Shown here one piece after another: positions 33,427-45,839 of a stretch of DNA of 64,000 nt. Each line of letters begins with the position of its first letter. The stretch's first letter is position 1. Position numbers and translations under genes: made by a program. The notes beneath the pieces are model-generated. The model did not search any database and was not told the origin of the DNA. It saw only the letters and a list, made by a program, of their open reading frames with translations. Origin of the DNA: Limonium bicolor (lineage: Eukaryota > Streptophyta > Magnoliopsida > Caryophyllales > Plumbaginaceae); NCBI GenBank assembly GCA_023374045.1, contig CM041777.1:459104251-459168250 (forward strand), written 5' to 3'.

Positions 33427-36400
33427 GTAGTTACGCTCTGAAGACAAGAAATACCGAACTTAGGAGAATATTGAGGTTGAGATTGAGTTATGGGTTAAGG
33501 GTTGAGAGATAGAGTGTGAGGTGCGTTAGCCAGGACTCCCGGTGTTTACCGGATATCCATAGTACCTAGGCCCGCCCTCCACATCCCTAACCCTGAATAT
33601 GTGGAACAAACGCCAGAGAGAAGAAAGCCTTCTTACTCGGGGAAACCCGATCTGGCAGTTAGCTAACAGTAAGCAATACGAGAAACAATTTGTTGTACAA
33701 CAGTTATGGAGAACTTGGAGGTTTTCAATGGAGCGCAACAGTGAAACAGGCGCTACCAATGCAATACTATCAGTAAGGGAACGGAAATTACCGGCAACAT
33801 GGGTCGACATGCTACGCAGTCGAAATAACCCGCGATACCAATGGTAAGGAAAGCACTACGCGTGCAATGGATAAGGAAATGATAAGAGACATGAGTACCG
33901 GACAGCGGTCCGTGAGTGAGCATAACAGTGGGATAATACAAAGCATGAGGATTGAGATTACTGGAAAGTCCGGTTAGAAACGGGAACTCCAAACCCCATA
34001 CAATGAGGAAGGTTATAAAACCTGGCCAACATAATGCGGACGACGATAGGAACTCATATAAATGGTATACCGGAATTGGACTACAATGTAGTGCCTAAAG
34101 GAAAACCGTTGCTTAGTAACCACAACAAAATGTGTGGAGACAGGAGCGAGGATTAAGACATAAGAAAATATTAAGGGATTCCCTCAGAAAGAGGAACGCC
34201 CTAATAGATGACAGTACTGTCAAACAACAAGGAAACTGCCGGATGGACGGTTATCCAAAATAAGTGATTATCGAAGGAGTCCCGAGGACTACCAATTACA
34301 TGCAAATTAGAAGGAGGTGTCACTACCGATGTACCTTGTACCAATAACCCATCTTGCATGGCGCACTTGCCATAGCAAGTGCTACCACGGTTAAGCCACA
34401 CGAAAAGCCATCATGGCGAGGTAACCGAACGCTACAGTCGTAGTACGCATTAACATCGGAATGCAATCTAAAGGACAGAAAAATAAGACCTTGGAAAGGC
34501 CCGACGGCCTGACCATGATGAGATAAGGTGACACACCAGTCAGCCGGGAGCAGAACTTGGACATAATATTAGACCATATGGATGTTAGCAACAGTACAAC
34601 AACAACCGACAGTGTGGTAAGAACATCAATCCCGAACTCCAAGGGGAAAAACCTAAGAGATCGCTCGGTAATGCGAGCAAAAACACTATATAAGCAATGA
34701 TATACAAGGGATGTATTATAAGATACTATTGAGACTGTTGAAGCATCGACTTACAACGAAAACGGGATAAGACTCCCAGAGTGACCATTAAGGATACCAA
34801 TAACAACATTCTTCAATGAAGATGTTGGACGACCCAGAAAACAAGGACAAAAGAAATAAACGTAAGCTATAACCTACTAAGGATTAAAGTCGTACAACCC
34901 TGGAAAAGGAAAGCCCGGGGGACTACCCCCACAGAGCGGGCATAGTCGAGCCGAGCAAACTGATGAATGACAGTTAGTACTGCTTGTCTAACTCATTAAC
35001 ACCAAGTATGATTGATCATCAACGGGTGGCATAGTCAACGGAAGCTGAACGAAGCGTTGAGATGGGAGTATAAGATGACAGGATGATATCCAACTTGGAC
35101 ACCTTAAGGCGAACGCCTAATACGAACCTAACCTTGACTATTAAAAGACATAAGTCTAGTAAAATGACAGCATTGTCAAAGACATTAAGTAACCTCAGAT
35201 CACCTGAACAACTTCCCTAGCAGGAAGCAGGATGCAGCAACTTATCATGAAATCCGATACTACATTTAGTATGTAACCTAACGGTGGATAGTGCTCAAAG
35301 AACCAGAATCTTATAGGGATGACCTGCAGATGAGTAAGAGTACAAATAATGAACTGAGACATTAAGCATTAAGAGCCTACGAGCCAAGGATGTTAACCAC
35401 ATCAGAGCCCGAGGCGCAATAAGTTATAAGAGAGCTTGTTTAAGCCAAGAAAGGGTACCAATGAGAACATTGAGATAATGCTAAGGACGGGAGCGGAGGA
35501 ACCATGCCTTTTAGGGTGGGGATACCTCTCCTTGTTGTGAGGCCATGAGTGGGAATGAACCCTCAAAAGGGCTTTCACATATTAGAGATAAAATACACTT
35601 TATTTAGAAAATGGAAACTATGAACTTTGAGATCACCTTAGAACATACCAGATACACTTGAGTAATAAGGAAGGTCGCACAGATAGACCCCATATCCAAC
35701 ACCCAGGATGTAAGAATTAGTAATGGTCAGAGATAAACATTGTGACTGCACATTGTGGCACGTCAATTAATCAATGCTCAGAAGAGCTTGTGATTCAGTG
35801 GATGACTTCTTCAGTAATCAGTTAAACTACATGGTAGATAACATCACTAAGGATGAAAGAAAGCGAAAGAAATTAGCCTACTTACGAATCTGAGATTGGA
35901 GCATAACATATTCATATCAAGAGTCAACTATTTTACAACACGGTACGACAACGCAATACCGGATGAGAGAGAACTCCCAGTGTTTACACCAAGAAGGGGA
36001 TTGATTATAAGGTAAGACATTAGAATAAATGAGTAAGAGGTTGCACCATCAATGGGCAACATAGTAAGAGCCAATACCACGGTAGTAGTGGTCGTGAGTA
36101 CAATAGTTAGATAAGTGGATTAAGTCATGGTGCGCGGTAAGGCGACCATTATGTATGAGCCGTCAAATATTGACACTGAGGCAATTAGATTTATGAGTTA
36201 AGACCAGTATAAGTAAGAAATAAGATGGTAGACGAACTGAGCATTGATGCCAGTAGTCTGGACCTGGTTAGGTAAGATTTCAGGAAGCACACTACCCATT
36301 CCTTAAGGAACTGGAAGTGCATTCCTAGTAGCATAAATATGAGAAACAAGATAAGAGGCTCTACGGAAAGAGACCTCAATTATAAGAGACCGAATCAGTA

Positions 36401-36479
36401 CGGATACAGAAAGAGCTAGAGCATACATACCCAAGAACACAGTAAATGGACTTCCCTTGATTAACTTCAAGAAGAACAA
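33427..36479 (+). other. Interior of LARD-like element, 5' part
   Basis: Three kilobases without any recognisable gag, protease or RT motif and without a long frame. Stops occur in all frames. Position relative to the integrase traces suggests that this was once gag and the first part of pol, but nothing in the sequence shows it directly. Confidence 0.6.
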
Positions 36480-37180
36480 TAAATGTTATTATGGAACGAT
36501 GAAAGAGGAGATCGACAACAGAATACTTCATAATTAGCAATAGCTAAACGTGTGACGGACACTATGAGTTTACTAAAACGAGACGTGGGACGACTGCACC
36601 CCACAGGGGCTTGCAGGCCTGACACGCTCATTTATGAGTTAGTTGGGTAAGTAGTAATGTACCAGTAAGGTACCCCATGCATGTAGACAGTGGTGTAAGG
36701 AACACGGGAGGTAGTCGACTCCGTACCACGACAACGACAAGATCAGACAAGAGCAGCTACTACCACAAACAGTCGAAGAGAAGAATTCAGTTGAACCAGC
36801 AACACAGAGGAACCAGAGAACAGATAATTAAGGACTATGAAGTGCGAAGAGCACGGATTGTTAAGTACAGACATTGACATGTCTTAAGATGTAAGGATTA
36901 AGACTGTAAAGCGCATATGCACTAAACAGTAGTTTCAGACTAAGAATCATCCTCAGACCAAAGGTCAGTTGGGGAGAACAATTTAGACATTCGAGAAAAT
37001 ACTAAGAGTATGAGCGTAAGATCTTCAAGGAGAATGGATAGACGAGTTACAACTCATTAAGGCCGTGTATATATAAAGATAACACGTGTCCATTGAGACA
37101 ATTAAGCCTAAGATTATCAGAGTCGCGCAGCGGAAGCTAGCAGACCACTACTTTGAGATTAGACCAAACTAAGTTAAGAA
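36480..37180 (+). pseudogene. Decayed chromovirus integrase traces
   Basis: Short matches, in order, to Tekay/Del-type integrase. YYGTMKEEID (36,487-36,520) resembles the zinc-domain YWWPGMK. NHPQTKGQLGRTI (about 36,947-36,985) resembles the usual HPQTDGQSERTI. DLQGEWIDELQLIKAVY (about 37,020-37,070) resembles DFQGNWDDHLPLIEFAY. HVSIETIKP follows. Stops (TAG, TGA, TAA) interrupt every few codons, as in TI*TFEKILRV*A. The catalytic Asp residues are not visible. The lineage is inferred from these conserved words and from the initiator-Met primer site. Confidence 0.5.
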
Positions 37181-38452
37181 ACGGTATAAGTACCGTTAAG
37201 AATCCTCGATACAGAGACTAAGTCATTCTGATCGAATTCTAAGTAAGATAGATACATCTTGAACTTAGTTCAAAGATCATGTAATGTTGATTACGTGGGC
37301 GTAATCCATTTTAAGGGGGGTAGAGCGAAAACCGCTTAGCGTATGTTTGTGTACTGAGTACATAAACTACGGTGTGCATAGCACAAAATAATTTGAGAAT
37401 ATGTTTTACATAAACATTTTGAGATAAATCATGGTTATTGCACACAGAAGATGTGAATACCATACATATTAAGTACCTATCTTGTTAACTCCGGTGTGAG
37501 TACAAGTTAAGAGAATTAAGGAAGAGGATTAAGGAGACTTAAGAAATAAGAATATATGAGGTATGAGTCATATGAGACTATGTGTGAGATAAGAATAAGA
37601 TAACATTATGAGATACAATTTGATATGATTAGGAGGAAATAGTAATGCTATGGTATGAGACAGTGGAATTGGTATGGACTGTTAGAATTAGTAGGAATTT
37701 AAGTCTTGAGGTAATTACTAAGAGATGAATTGGGAATGTTTGATGGACTGAGTCCACACTTTGGAGATGTATTGATTATGATTAGAAGAACTAAAAAGAT
37801 AGAAAATTGGACATGAGTGAATTATTTGGATGTTTGAAAATGACGTGGGAGGTGGAACTTGATTTTCTAGGGATCAAGGGAAACCGAACACAAATTGGGG
37901 TGGAAGGATAGTTCTACACTGATGCTGATCACATCAGGGTTGGATGATTCCTGAAACTCCCTACCAGTGGTCACAATTAAATCACACTAAGGATAGAGGC
38001 CTTAGGATAAAATGAAATTGGAGTTGCTTGTATTTTTAATTAGAGGAATTATTCCTCACATGACCTCGTAAAAAGGATTACCTTTTTACTGAGTCTCGCC
38101 CATGAAGTCGAGGACGCACGAGCCTTTGTCTTCGGACCGGTGACATGGGGAGAGCAGCGTGTTTTGTATTCTGGCCCATGGTGACGAGGACGAATGAGCC
38201 ATTGTCTACGGACCGGTGACATGGGAGAATACGTTGGAAGTTATGTGAATGTTTTAATCATCAAAAGGAACAAAAGGAATTTTGAGTGCTACACATGCTT
38301 AAGCATGTTGTGTGATATTTAAGTATAAGAATATGTGGATCTAATGATCCAATGAGATTAAGTATACATAAGTATGATCTATATGATCTAAGGAATGAGG
38401 TAAGACATGTATTCTAATAGATAAGATGCATGGGAACTTTGGGACAAAGTTC
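37181..38452 (+). other. Interior of LARD-like element, 3' part
   Basis: A PPT-like TTTTAAGGGGGGTAGAG at about 37,308-37,324 precedes 1.1 kb of further non-coding DNA. At 38,085-38,230 a roughly 75 bp sequence (GACGAGGACG...GACCGGTGACATGGG) is present twice. No coding frame. Confidence 0.6.
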
Positions 38453-38468
38453 TTTTAAGGGGGGTAGA
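38453..38468 (+). other. Polypurine tract of LARD-like element
   Basis: TTTTAAGGGGGGTAGA, one base before the right LTR. Confidence 0.8.
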
Positions 38469-38469
38469 T

Positions 38470-41400
38470 TGAAATACCCCAAACCTAAGTATGCTAAGTA
38501 ACATCAAATTATGATGTAGTAAGGCTAGAATATGCCTTAGAAAGATTGGTAGACAATTTAAACCAAGGAAAACACAAGAAAGTGCCTTAAGGGCAATCAG
38601 GGCAAAAACGTGCTCTAAGCTTGGAGTGACTTTGATACCCAAATACATGATAAGACCTTAGTAATATGCTAATGGTCATTTTAAATCAATTAGCAAAGAA
38701 AACCAAGCTTGAAAACAAGTTAAAACACAAAATGTGCTTTAAGAAGTCTTAAAGCACATTTTTGAGAAATTGTCTTAGAATTGAGTTTTGAGTGGCTAAA
38801 TGTCCATCATTACTCTTTAATCAACATGTGTACTAATTAGTATCACATTAGGAGGTCTAAATCAATGGAAATCAAAAATTTCCCGATTATGTGCCTTGTT
38901 AGTGAATAGTAACTATTTAGTGCTAGTTAAGCTAAGTCAACATAAGTCAATAGATGGTCAACCAAGACCATAAATATCTCCATTTATTAGAGGGGGCCGG
39001 TTTTGATGTGGGGAGTCACCACATGAGTCATCAAATGAGAAGGAAAAGAAGAGTAAAGTGAGAAAGTTACTATTTGCTTTATAAAGCAAAATATCCTTAT
39101 AAGCTACCTTCTCTCCTCTCTTCTTCATTTCTCTTCTTCTTCCACGGTTCTTCTCTTCTTTTCCTCTGTTCCAAACCGTTCCAAGCAGCCTCCATTGTTG
39201 CTTCACCTTGCTTTGGCAACAACTTACTCATTTTAGCTCCAAATCAAAAACTAAACATATTATTCTTAGTTAGGTCAAGACCTATCTTTCTATCTTTTCA
39301 AATCTTTCAAAGCTCCATTTTGGTGCCATGAGAAAACTCATTGATGGAGGAAAATCAAGTTTGAAGAGCTCATTAGCTTCTCCATTCTCTTAAGGTAAAG
39401 AAAATGTAAGAAAAACCATGTTTCCATCATTTCTTGTACATGGCCGAAAATTCCTTCTCATGGGGCTATGTTTTTATGCCTTGTTCTAGCTTGATTTATT
39501 CACCAAGGACTAGTGGAGGTCCTATTTCATTCAATGCCAAAGTCTACCTTGAGACTTCAAAGGTAATCATCCACTTTTATGCCTTAGAACACATTTCTAA
39601 CCTAGGTTTTTATTCCTTGAGGTTAGTGCATTGTTTAGTACTCATATGAGTCCTTGAATATTGATTAGAACATTGGCAAGGGGAATTTAAGTGGTGGCCG
39701 AGATCTATGCAAGAAGAAGGTCTAAGGAGGAGATTAAGATAAGCTTGAGAAAACAAGGTAAAATGCTTACCTAATGGTGGTTTAAGATTAAGGAATGAGT
39801 TTTAGATGTACCAATGTGGCTTAGAGCTTACATTGTGTATTGGGTTATATAACCTAAGAAAAAGAACTTAAACAAGCTTATGAACTTGTGATAAGGAGCT
39901 AATGAGAATGAGTTAGTAATATAAGTTTAAGGTGGATTTTAAGAGCATTATAACTACTATGAGATTGATGAGTGTATTTGCAGGTTGAAAGCTTATATGT
40001 GGGAAATTCAGTGTTTAAGTTTAAGTCATTTAAGGGCCTAAGAGCCATGTCATTTAAGAGCCTTAGTGCTATGCAATTTAAGATTATTGCAATATATTGA
40101 GTTTGTTGTGAATGAGTTGGTTTGGGTGATGAGATATGATGAGAAGAACTTGAGGTGTGTGAGATGGTTAAATGAGGATAATGTGTTTGGGTATGATAAT
40201 ATACTAGAGGAGCTATGGCGAAATTTGAGTAGAAAATAAGTGTTTAGGTGATGGTGGTGAATTAATATGACCTAGGATTTACTAGGAGTCATTATGAAGA
40301 ATTTGAGTGGAAATGAGTTAACTAAGGAGTTCTTAAGGATGAGAATGACCTAGAATGGTCTATGAGGAAGTTAGAGTTTAGGTGGGTGTATTGAACACAC
40401 CAAAGTCATGGTATGAGGAATGGTAAGACTTGTGCATAAGTTTTAAGGAGAAGGTGTATAATGCTTAAGATGATTTAGGTATGAACTTGGGAATATATCA
40501 ATGAAAGTCTTGGGAAGCTTGCCTAAGTAGTGATGGTGTTAGTAGAGGACTAATGAGGTTTAGTTTAGATTGTAATAAGTGGACTTAGGTGATGGAAGAG
40601 AAAGGTGAGGGAGAATGTATTCAAACGTCAGGAAAATGACTAGGAATGTAAGAGAGCGTGTGATCATGAGGAAGGTGAGTAAGTGAATAAAAGAAATGTT
40701 TAGGTATGCACAAGAGTTTAGGAATGATGAGTAACAAATGAAAAGAGAGGAATTTGTGCATGGTTATGTAAGATGACTTGAGGAAGTTTTGGTAAATGAA
40801 CTGAAGATGGAAAATAATGTTTATGAAGTGCCCAAACTGTTAAGGAGGGAACACTTGGGTTGGTTGAAGTTTTGGTAAAGATACAAGTTGGTAATGTAAG
40901 GAATTATATGATAAGTGTTAGGAGTGTTTGTAAGAATTGAGCAAATGTTTGAGAAGATCTTTGGAAGTTGTTTTAATGAGTTTGGTGAGGTTATAAGGTG
41001 TGTTTGATGTGCCAAATGATGTTAGAACACATTAGGAGGCTTGAGGAAAAATTTGGAGAAAGTTTGACAATGTATGGAAGTTTCTGCAGCCGACCTACCC
41101 AGGGGACCGACCCCAGTCTGGGTCGGTCGGGCTGAAACTGTGAAGTTGGATGTTCTCTGCACCGACCTACCCAGGGGGTGGGTCGGTCGGTGGGTCGGTC
41201 GGACCATAAAAAAAAAAAAAAAAAGAAACCCTAAGAGAGTTTAGTGGTATTAATGGTACCCCATTAAGGGGGCAATGATGATTAGAGGCATAAAGACCTA
41301 AGGGATTAAGTTAAGAATAAACTTAAAAGTTTAAGATTAAGTTTGCAAGATTAAGTTGTAAGACTTAAGAGGTGTTAGGTGGGATCATTAAGGGTTAAGT

Positions 41401-42895
41401 AAGTTAAGTAAGTTGAATTAAGTTAAGTGATTAACAACCTAAAACTGAATGAATGTTTTAGGACTTGGGAGTTTGGACTCCGGAAGAGAGTAAGCAGCCG
41501 AACGACCAACGTGAACGGTACAGTTCTCTTGTGACCTGCTTGCTAACGAGGTGTCCCTCGGCTTGTGTGCTATTTGTTTTTGTGTGCTCACTAAACAAGA
41601 TAAGCATGCAACCGGAATATATTATATCTATTGTATTGTGTGTGATGTTTGAAAACTAACAACATACCGTGAGAACTTACTAACCAATGTTTAGTAAGGA
41701 ATTGAGTGAGACTAAGGAACGCCCCCTAATAAGGGACGATATAAACCGAAAGAGGTTAACCAACAAACATGGTCTTGAGACTACTACTAACTGGAACATG
41801 AGTGAGGAAACCCGGGACCGATCTCCGGTCATTCATGCTAAGGAAAGGGGGTCGGTATCTATAGCAGATTCGACTTCCGATTGAGGACTAGTCCTCGGAC
41901 TAGTAGCCTTGGGTCGGTTGACCGGCTCGGCTACATTGGACATCCAGTCCAAGGTAGGTGGCTTTAAGATGGCGTGGGGGGATCAAGCCTACATCCCCAA
42001 CAATTTAAGAATGTTGTTTATTGCTGGTAAGTGTCCTGCTGCTGGCTAGGGTTAACCAAGCCCTACAAAAATAAACAACGAACTAAGGGCTAACCTGTTC
42101 CCAAAGAGAACGGTTGGCATACTTAAGGTAAGGTTAAGATAAGTTGCAACCATTCCTTTTTAAAAGATGGTTTGTATTGTTAAGATTAAGATTAAGGTAA
42201 GGTTAAGATGAGTTGCAACCATTCCCCTTTAAAGGATGGTTTGTATAATTAAGATTAAGATAAGCGACTTCCACTCCTTATTAAAGGTTGGTTGTTTCTC
42301 AGTTTAAGATAAGACTAAGATTGAGGTGAGATAAGGATGGACTAAGATTAAGAGGTAACATTACTTAAGGAGTTAAATAACTAACTCTCTAATTAAGGAA
42401 CGCATTTAAGTCGTTCGTTGTGTGTGAACTTTGATTGTTCATACTTGGATTGTTGTTTACAGCATTTACTATTATGTGGTGCATATAATCAACCTCCATG
42501 CTATCGACAATTAGTCGTCGTAGCCACGTTAGCTTGGGGGCCATGAGGGGAGCGTACCAGCATTCGTGCTGACCCCCTTTGGGGGCTGTTTTTACTACAC
42601 AGGTACATCAGGAAGCGGCCGACGCGAGAGTAAGAAGATTCAGTTGTTAAGGGTTTAGTGTGGCCTACGAGTTGTGCATGTACACTCGTATGGCAATTTG
42701 AGTTAGTAAGATGTATTGGATGTGAGGGGGTTGTAAGAAGGATATGTATATGGTTAAGATTGTTGTACTAATGTTCGGTATATTCTGTAGTCAGACCGTG
42801 GCAAGGTCCTGGATTATAAAGAATTCCGCTGTGACATGTTTATATATATACTGTTAAGTTGCGAGACCACATCTGGATTGAGTTGGGGTGTTACA
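38470..42895 (+). repeat. 3' LTR of LARD-like element, 4,426 bp
   Basis: Collinear with the left LTR. Differences are chiefly 1-3 bp gaps (for example CATCAAATTATG and GTCAATAGATGG contexts), with few substitutions. Net it is 31 bp shorter. It carries the same A tract (41,207-41,224) and tandem duplication. Confidence 0.93.
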
Positions 42896-42900
42896 GTTCG

Positions 42901-45166
42901 ACAATCCTTATGAATGGTAGGCCAATAAAAACCGGATTCTAGAACCTTGGCAGCTGTCCTTTGGGAGCCATGATGACCTCCAGCCTCTCTGGAGTGACAG
43001 AATTTGATAACGCTAGAGATTTCATCATCAGGAAGGCATCTTCGTATTAGACTATCAGCATATACTCGGAAAAGATATGGATCTTCCCATAAATAATGGC
43101 GAGTTTCAGCAAGGAATTTCTTCTTCTGGTTATAGCTATAATCATGTGGAATTAACCCAGAAGCGAGATAATTCGCCAAATCGGCATACCATGGTTCTTG
43201 TACCTTCCCAATTCGGAATGCAGTCTCGTCAGGGAAGAACTCATTAATTGGGACTCCATCGTCCGGGATGTTGAGTCTAGAGAGGTGGTCAGCAACTCCA
43301 TTTTGCTTCCCCTTCTTATCAACAATCTCCAAGTTAAACTCTTGGAGAAGCAAAATCCATCTTAGCAGTCGAGGTTTGGAGTCATTTTTGAGGAAGAGGT
43401 ATTTGAGTGCCGAATGATCTGTGTGGATGATCACCTTGCTCCCCAACAGATATGATCTAAATTTGTCTAGAGCAAACACTACTGCAAGTAACTCCTTTTC
43501 TGTGGTGGTATAATTCTTCTGCGCATCAATTAGAGTTTTACTAGCATAAGTGATTACTCTCAAAATTTTGTCCTTCCTTTGGCATAGTGCAGCACCGACG
43601 GCATAGTCGCTTGCATCGGTCATGATCTCGAACGGTGCGGACCAATCAGGAGGGATCACAATCGGGGCGGAACAGAGTTTGTCTTTTATGTTTTGGAAGG
43701 CCGTCATACATTCATCAGTGAATTGGAATTTAATATTCTTCTGCAGCAGGTCTGATAGAGGTTTGGCTATCTTTGAGAAATCTTGAATGATCCTCCTGTA
43801 GAACCCGGCGTGACCAAGGAAAGATCTGACGTCCCTCACCGAAGCAGGTGGAGGTAATTTTTCTATCACTTCCACCTTGGCTTTGTCCACTTGGATTCCT
43901 TCTTTTGACACCTTGTGACCGAGCACAATCCCTTCTTGTACCATGAAATGGCACTTCTCCCAATTGAGCACTAAGTTTGTCTCCTCACAGCGCCCAAGGA
44001 TTTGATCAAGTTGCTCCAAGCATATCTCATAGCTCTGCCCATAGACTGAGAAATCATCCATGAATACCTCAATGCTTTTCTCTATGTAGTCGTTAAATAT
44101 CGCCCTCATGCACCGTTGGAAAGTTGCAGGAGCATTGCAGAGGCCGAAAGGCATCCTTCTGTATGCAAATGTGTCGTATGGGCAGGTGAAGGTTGTCTTA
44201 TCTTGGTCCTCTGGAGCTATTGGAATTTGGAAGTATCCACTGTAGCCATCGAGGAAACAGTAGTACTCTGGCCTGCTAGCCGCTCAAGCATCTGGTCAAC
44301 GAATGGAAGCGGGAAGTGGTCCTTCCTTGTAGCGTTGTTAAGTCGACGGTAGTCGATGCACATCCGCCATCCAGTAGTTTGTCGTTGGGGTACCAACTCG
44401 CCCTTCTCATTCGGAATAGCAACATTCCTCCTTTCTTGGGTACGACTTGAACTGGAGAAACCCATGGGCTGTCAGAGATTGGGTAAATGATTCCTGCATC
44501 GAGAAGCTTCAGTACTTCTGTTTTGACCACTTCCTTCAGGTTGGGATTCAGTCTTCGCTGGGGTTGTCTCACTAATTTTTAGCTATCTTCCATGTAGATT
44601 CTGTGAGTGCAGAATCCTGGATTAATCCCCTTCAGGTCAGCGACTGACCATCCCATGGCTCCCTTGTGTCTCTTGAGCACCTCCAGTAGTCTAGTTTCTT
44701 GCAGGTTAGACAGAGATGCAGAGATAATAACTGGAAGAGTGGTATTCTCTCCCAAGAAAACATATTTAAGATGAGCAGGAAGTGATTTTAATTCTAAAAC
44801 TGGAGGTTTTTCTATAGAAGGTACAGGTTTTTGAATAGGCCGGTCCAATTTTTCTACAGGATAAACAGTTGAGCTAAAATATGCTCGTCCTTGATTTAGT
44901 TGTTGAATGATTGAGGCTACCTCTAGGTTATCTTTGTCGTCTTCAATTGACAAGTTTAAAATATGCCTTAAAACATCCAATGATTCTAACAGGGGATTTT
45001 GTTCATTGTTACTAGCAGGGGTATAGTCATCCTCTAGGTCAGGTAAATCTTCTATCAGGTCAACGGAAAATATAGCATGAGAAGAGGTGTTCTTTCGCAT
45101 CATTTTATTTATATCAAAGCTAAGCTCTTCTTCATGAAATTTTAAGGTAATTTTTCCCTTATCCAC
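42901..45166 (-). pseudogene. pol: Athila-2 RT, RNase H and integrase zinc domain
   Basis: Minus-strand order: an Athila-type N-terminal block (LKSLPAHLKYVFLGENTTLP, about 44,800), then LDAGIIYPISDSPWVSPVQVVPKK (44,510-44,440), CIDYRRLNNATRKDHFPLPF (44,360-44,300), [14 protein letters not shown] (44,154), the catalytic FMDDFSVYG (YxDD box; both Asp present, about 44,060), RNase H with [10 protein letters not shown] and [27 protein letters not shown], and the integrase H2C2 region [15 protein letters not shown]. Frame is lost at about 44,580 (TAA), 44,410 and 44,230, all in RT; 44,154-42,901 is open. It is cut at 42,896-42,900 (GTTCG), and the frame picks up at 28,952. RT copies element RNA into DNA; this copy could not make a full product. 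Confidence 0.92.
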
Positions 45167-45187
45167 ATCTATGACAGTCTTAGCAGT

Positions 45188-45773
45188 TCATAGGAAAGGT
45201 CTACCTAGAATCAGTGGTACCTCAACATCCTCATCCATATCCAAAATGACAAAGTCAGCAGGGAAGAAAAACTTACCTACCCCGACGACCACGTTTTCAA
45301 CCATTCCTCGAGGTGTTATTGAGGACCTGTCAGCCAATTGAAGATTGAATTGGATTGGAGTCAGCTCACCCGCATGCAACTTCTTGAACATCGTGTATGG
45401 CATGAGGTTATGCTTGCTCCTAGGTCACAAAGACCGTATCCACAGTCGATGTCCCCAATAGAGCACGGGATTATAGGTTGGCCTGGATCGCCACATTTTG
45501 GAGGTAGCTTCTGCTGGATTGCTGCTGAACAGTTTCAGTCAGCTGGACGATGTCTTTCTCCTTGTACTTCCTCTTATTTGAGATCAGATCCTTGATGAAT
45601 TTAGCATAATTAGGCATCTGTTTGATGGCATCGATAAGAGGGATATTAATGGTGAGTTTTCGGAAGACATCTAGAAATCTTCCAAACTGCTCATCAAGCT
45701 CTCGCTCTTTGAGACGGTTTGGAAATGGTAAATCTTGAGTAAGTGTCTTTCCTTTAGTATTATTTAAAAACAT
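45188..45773 (-). pseudogene. pro: Athila-2 protease region
   Basis: Aspartic protease that would process gag-pol. Blocks: LPFPNRLKERELDEQFGRFL (pre-protease), MPNYAKFIKDLISNKRK, LCDLGAS active site at about 45,403-45,431 (Asp present), FNLQLADRS, FFFPADFVILDMDED, VPLILGRPFL. Frames shift near 45,471 and right after the active site (about 45,400), where a base appears to be missing from the sequence coding IxLMPY. The link to RT across 45,166-45,188 also contains a stop. Confidence 0.85.
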
Positions 45774-45839
45774 TATTTACAACAGCAGTTAATTTGAGAT
45801 TGGAAGAAACAGAGAGCCTGGGTCTCCTTATGATCTACC

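Larger units (their letters stand above)
28953..42895 (+). mobile_element. Long-LTR non-autonomous (LARD-like) element
   Basis: LTRs of 4,457 and 4,426 bp (28,953-33,409; 38,470-42,895), ends TGAAATACC...GGTGTTACA, GTTCG target duplication at 28,948-28,952 and 42,896-42,900. TGGTATCAGAGC primer site follows the left LTR and a G-rich PPT precedes the right one, so it is plus strand. The 5.06 kb interior has no frame over about 95 codons, and stop-ridden traces of chromovirus (Tekay/Del-like) integrase at 36,480-37,180. Long LTRs with a non-coding interior fit the LARD class. It splits the Athila-2 integrase and is the youngest insertion. Confidence 0.9.

Noticed and set aside
33599..33847. 82-codon frame after the primer site as gag of the long-LTR element
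   Set aside because: No gag motif or zinc knuckle; length within chance expectation for this region.
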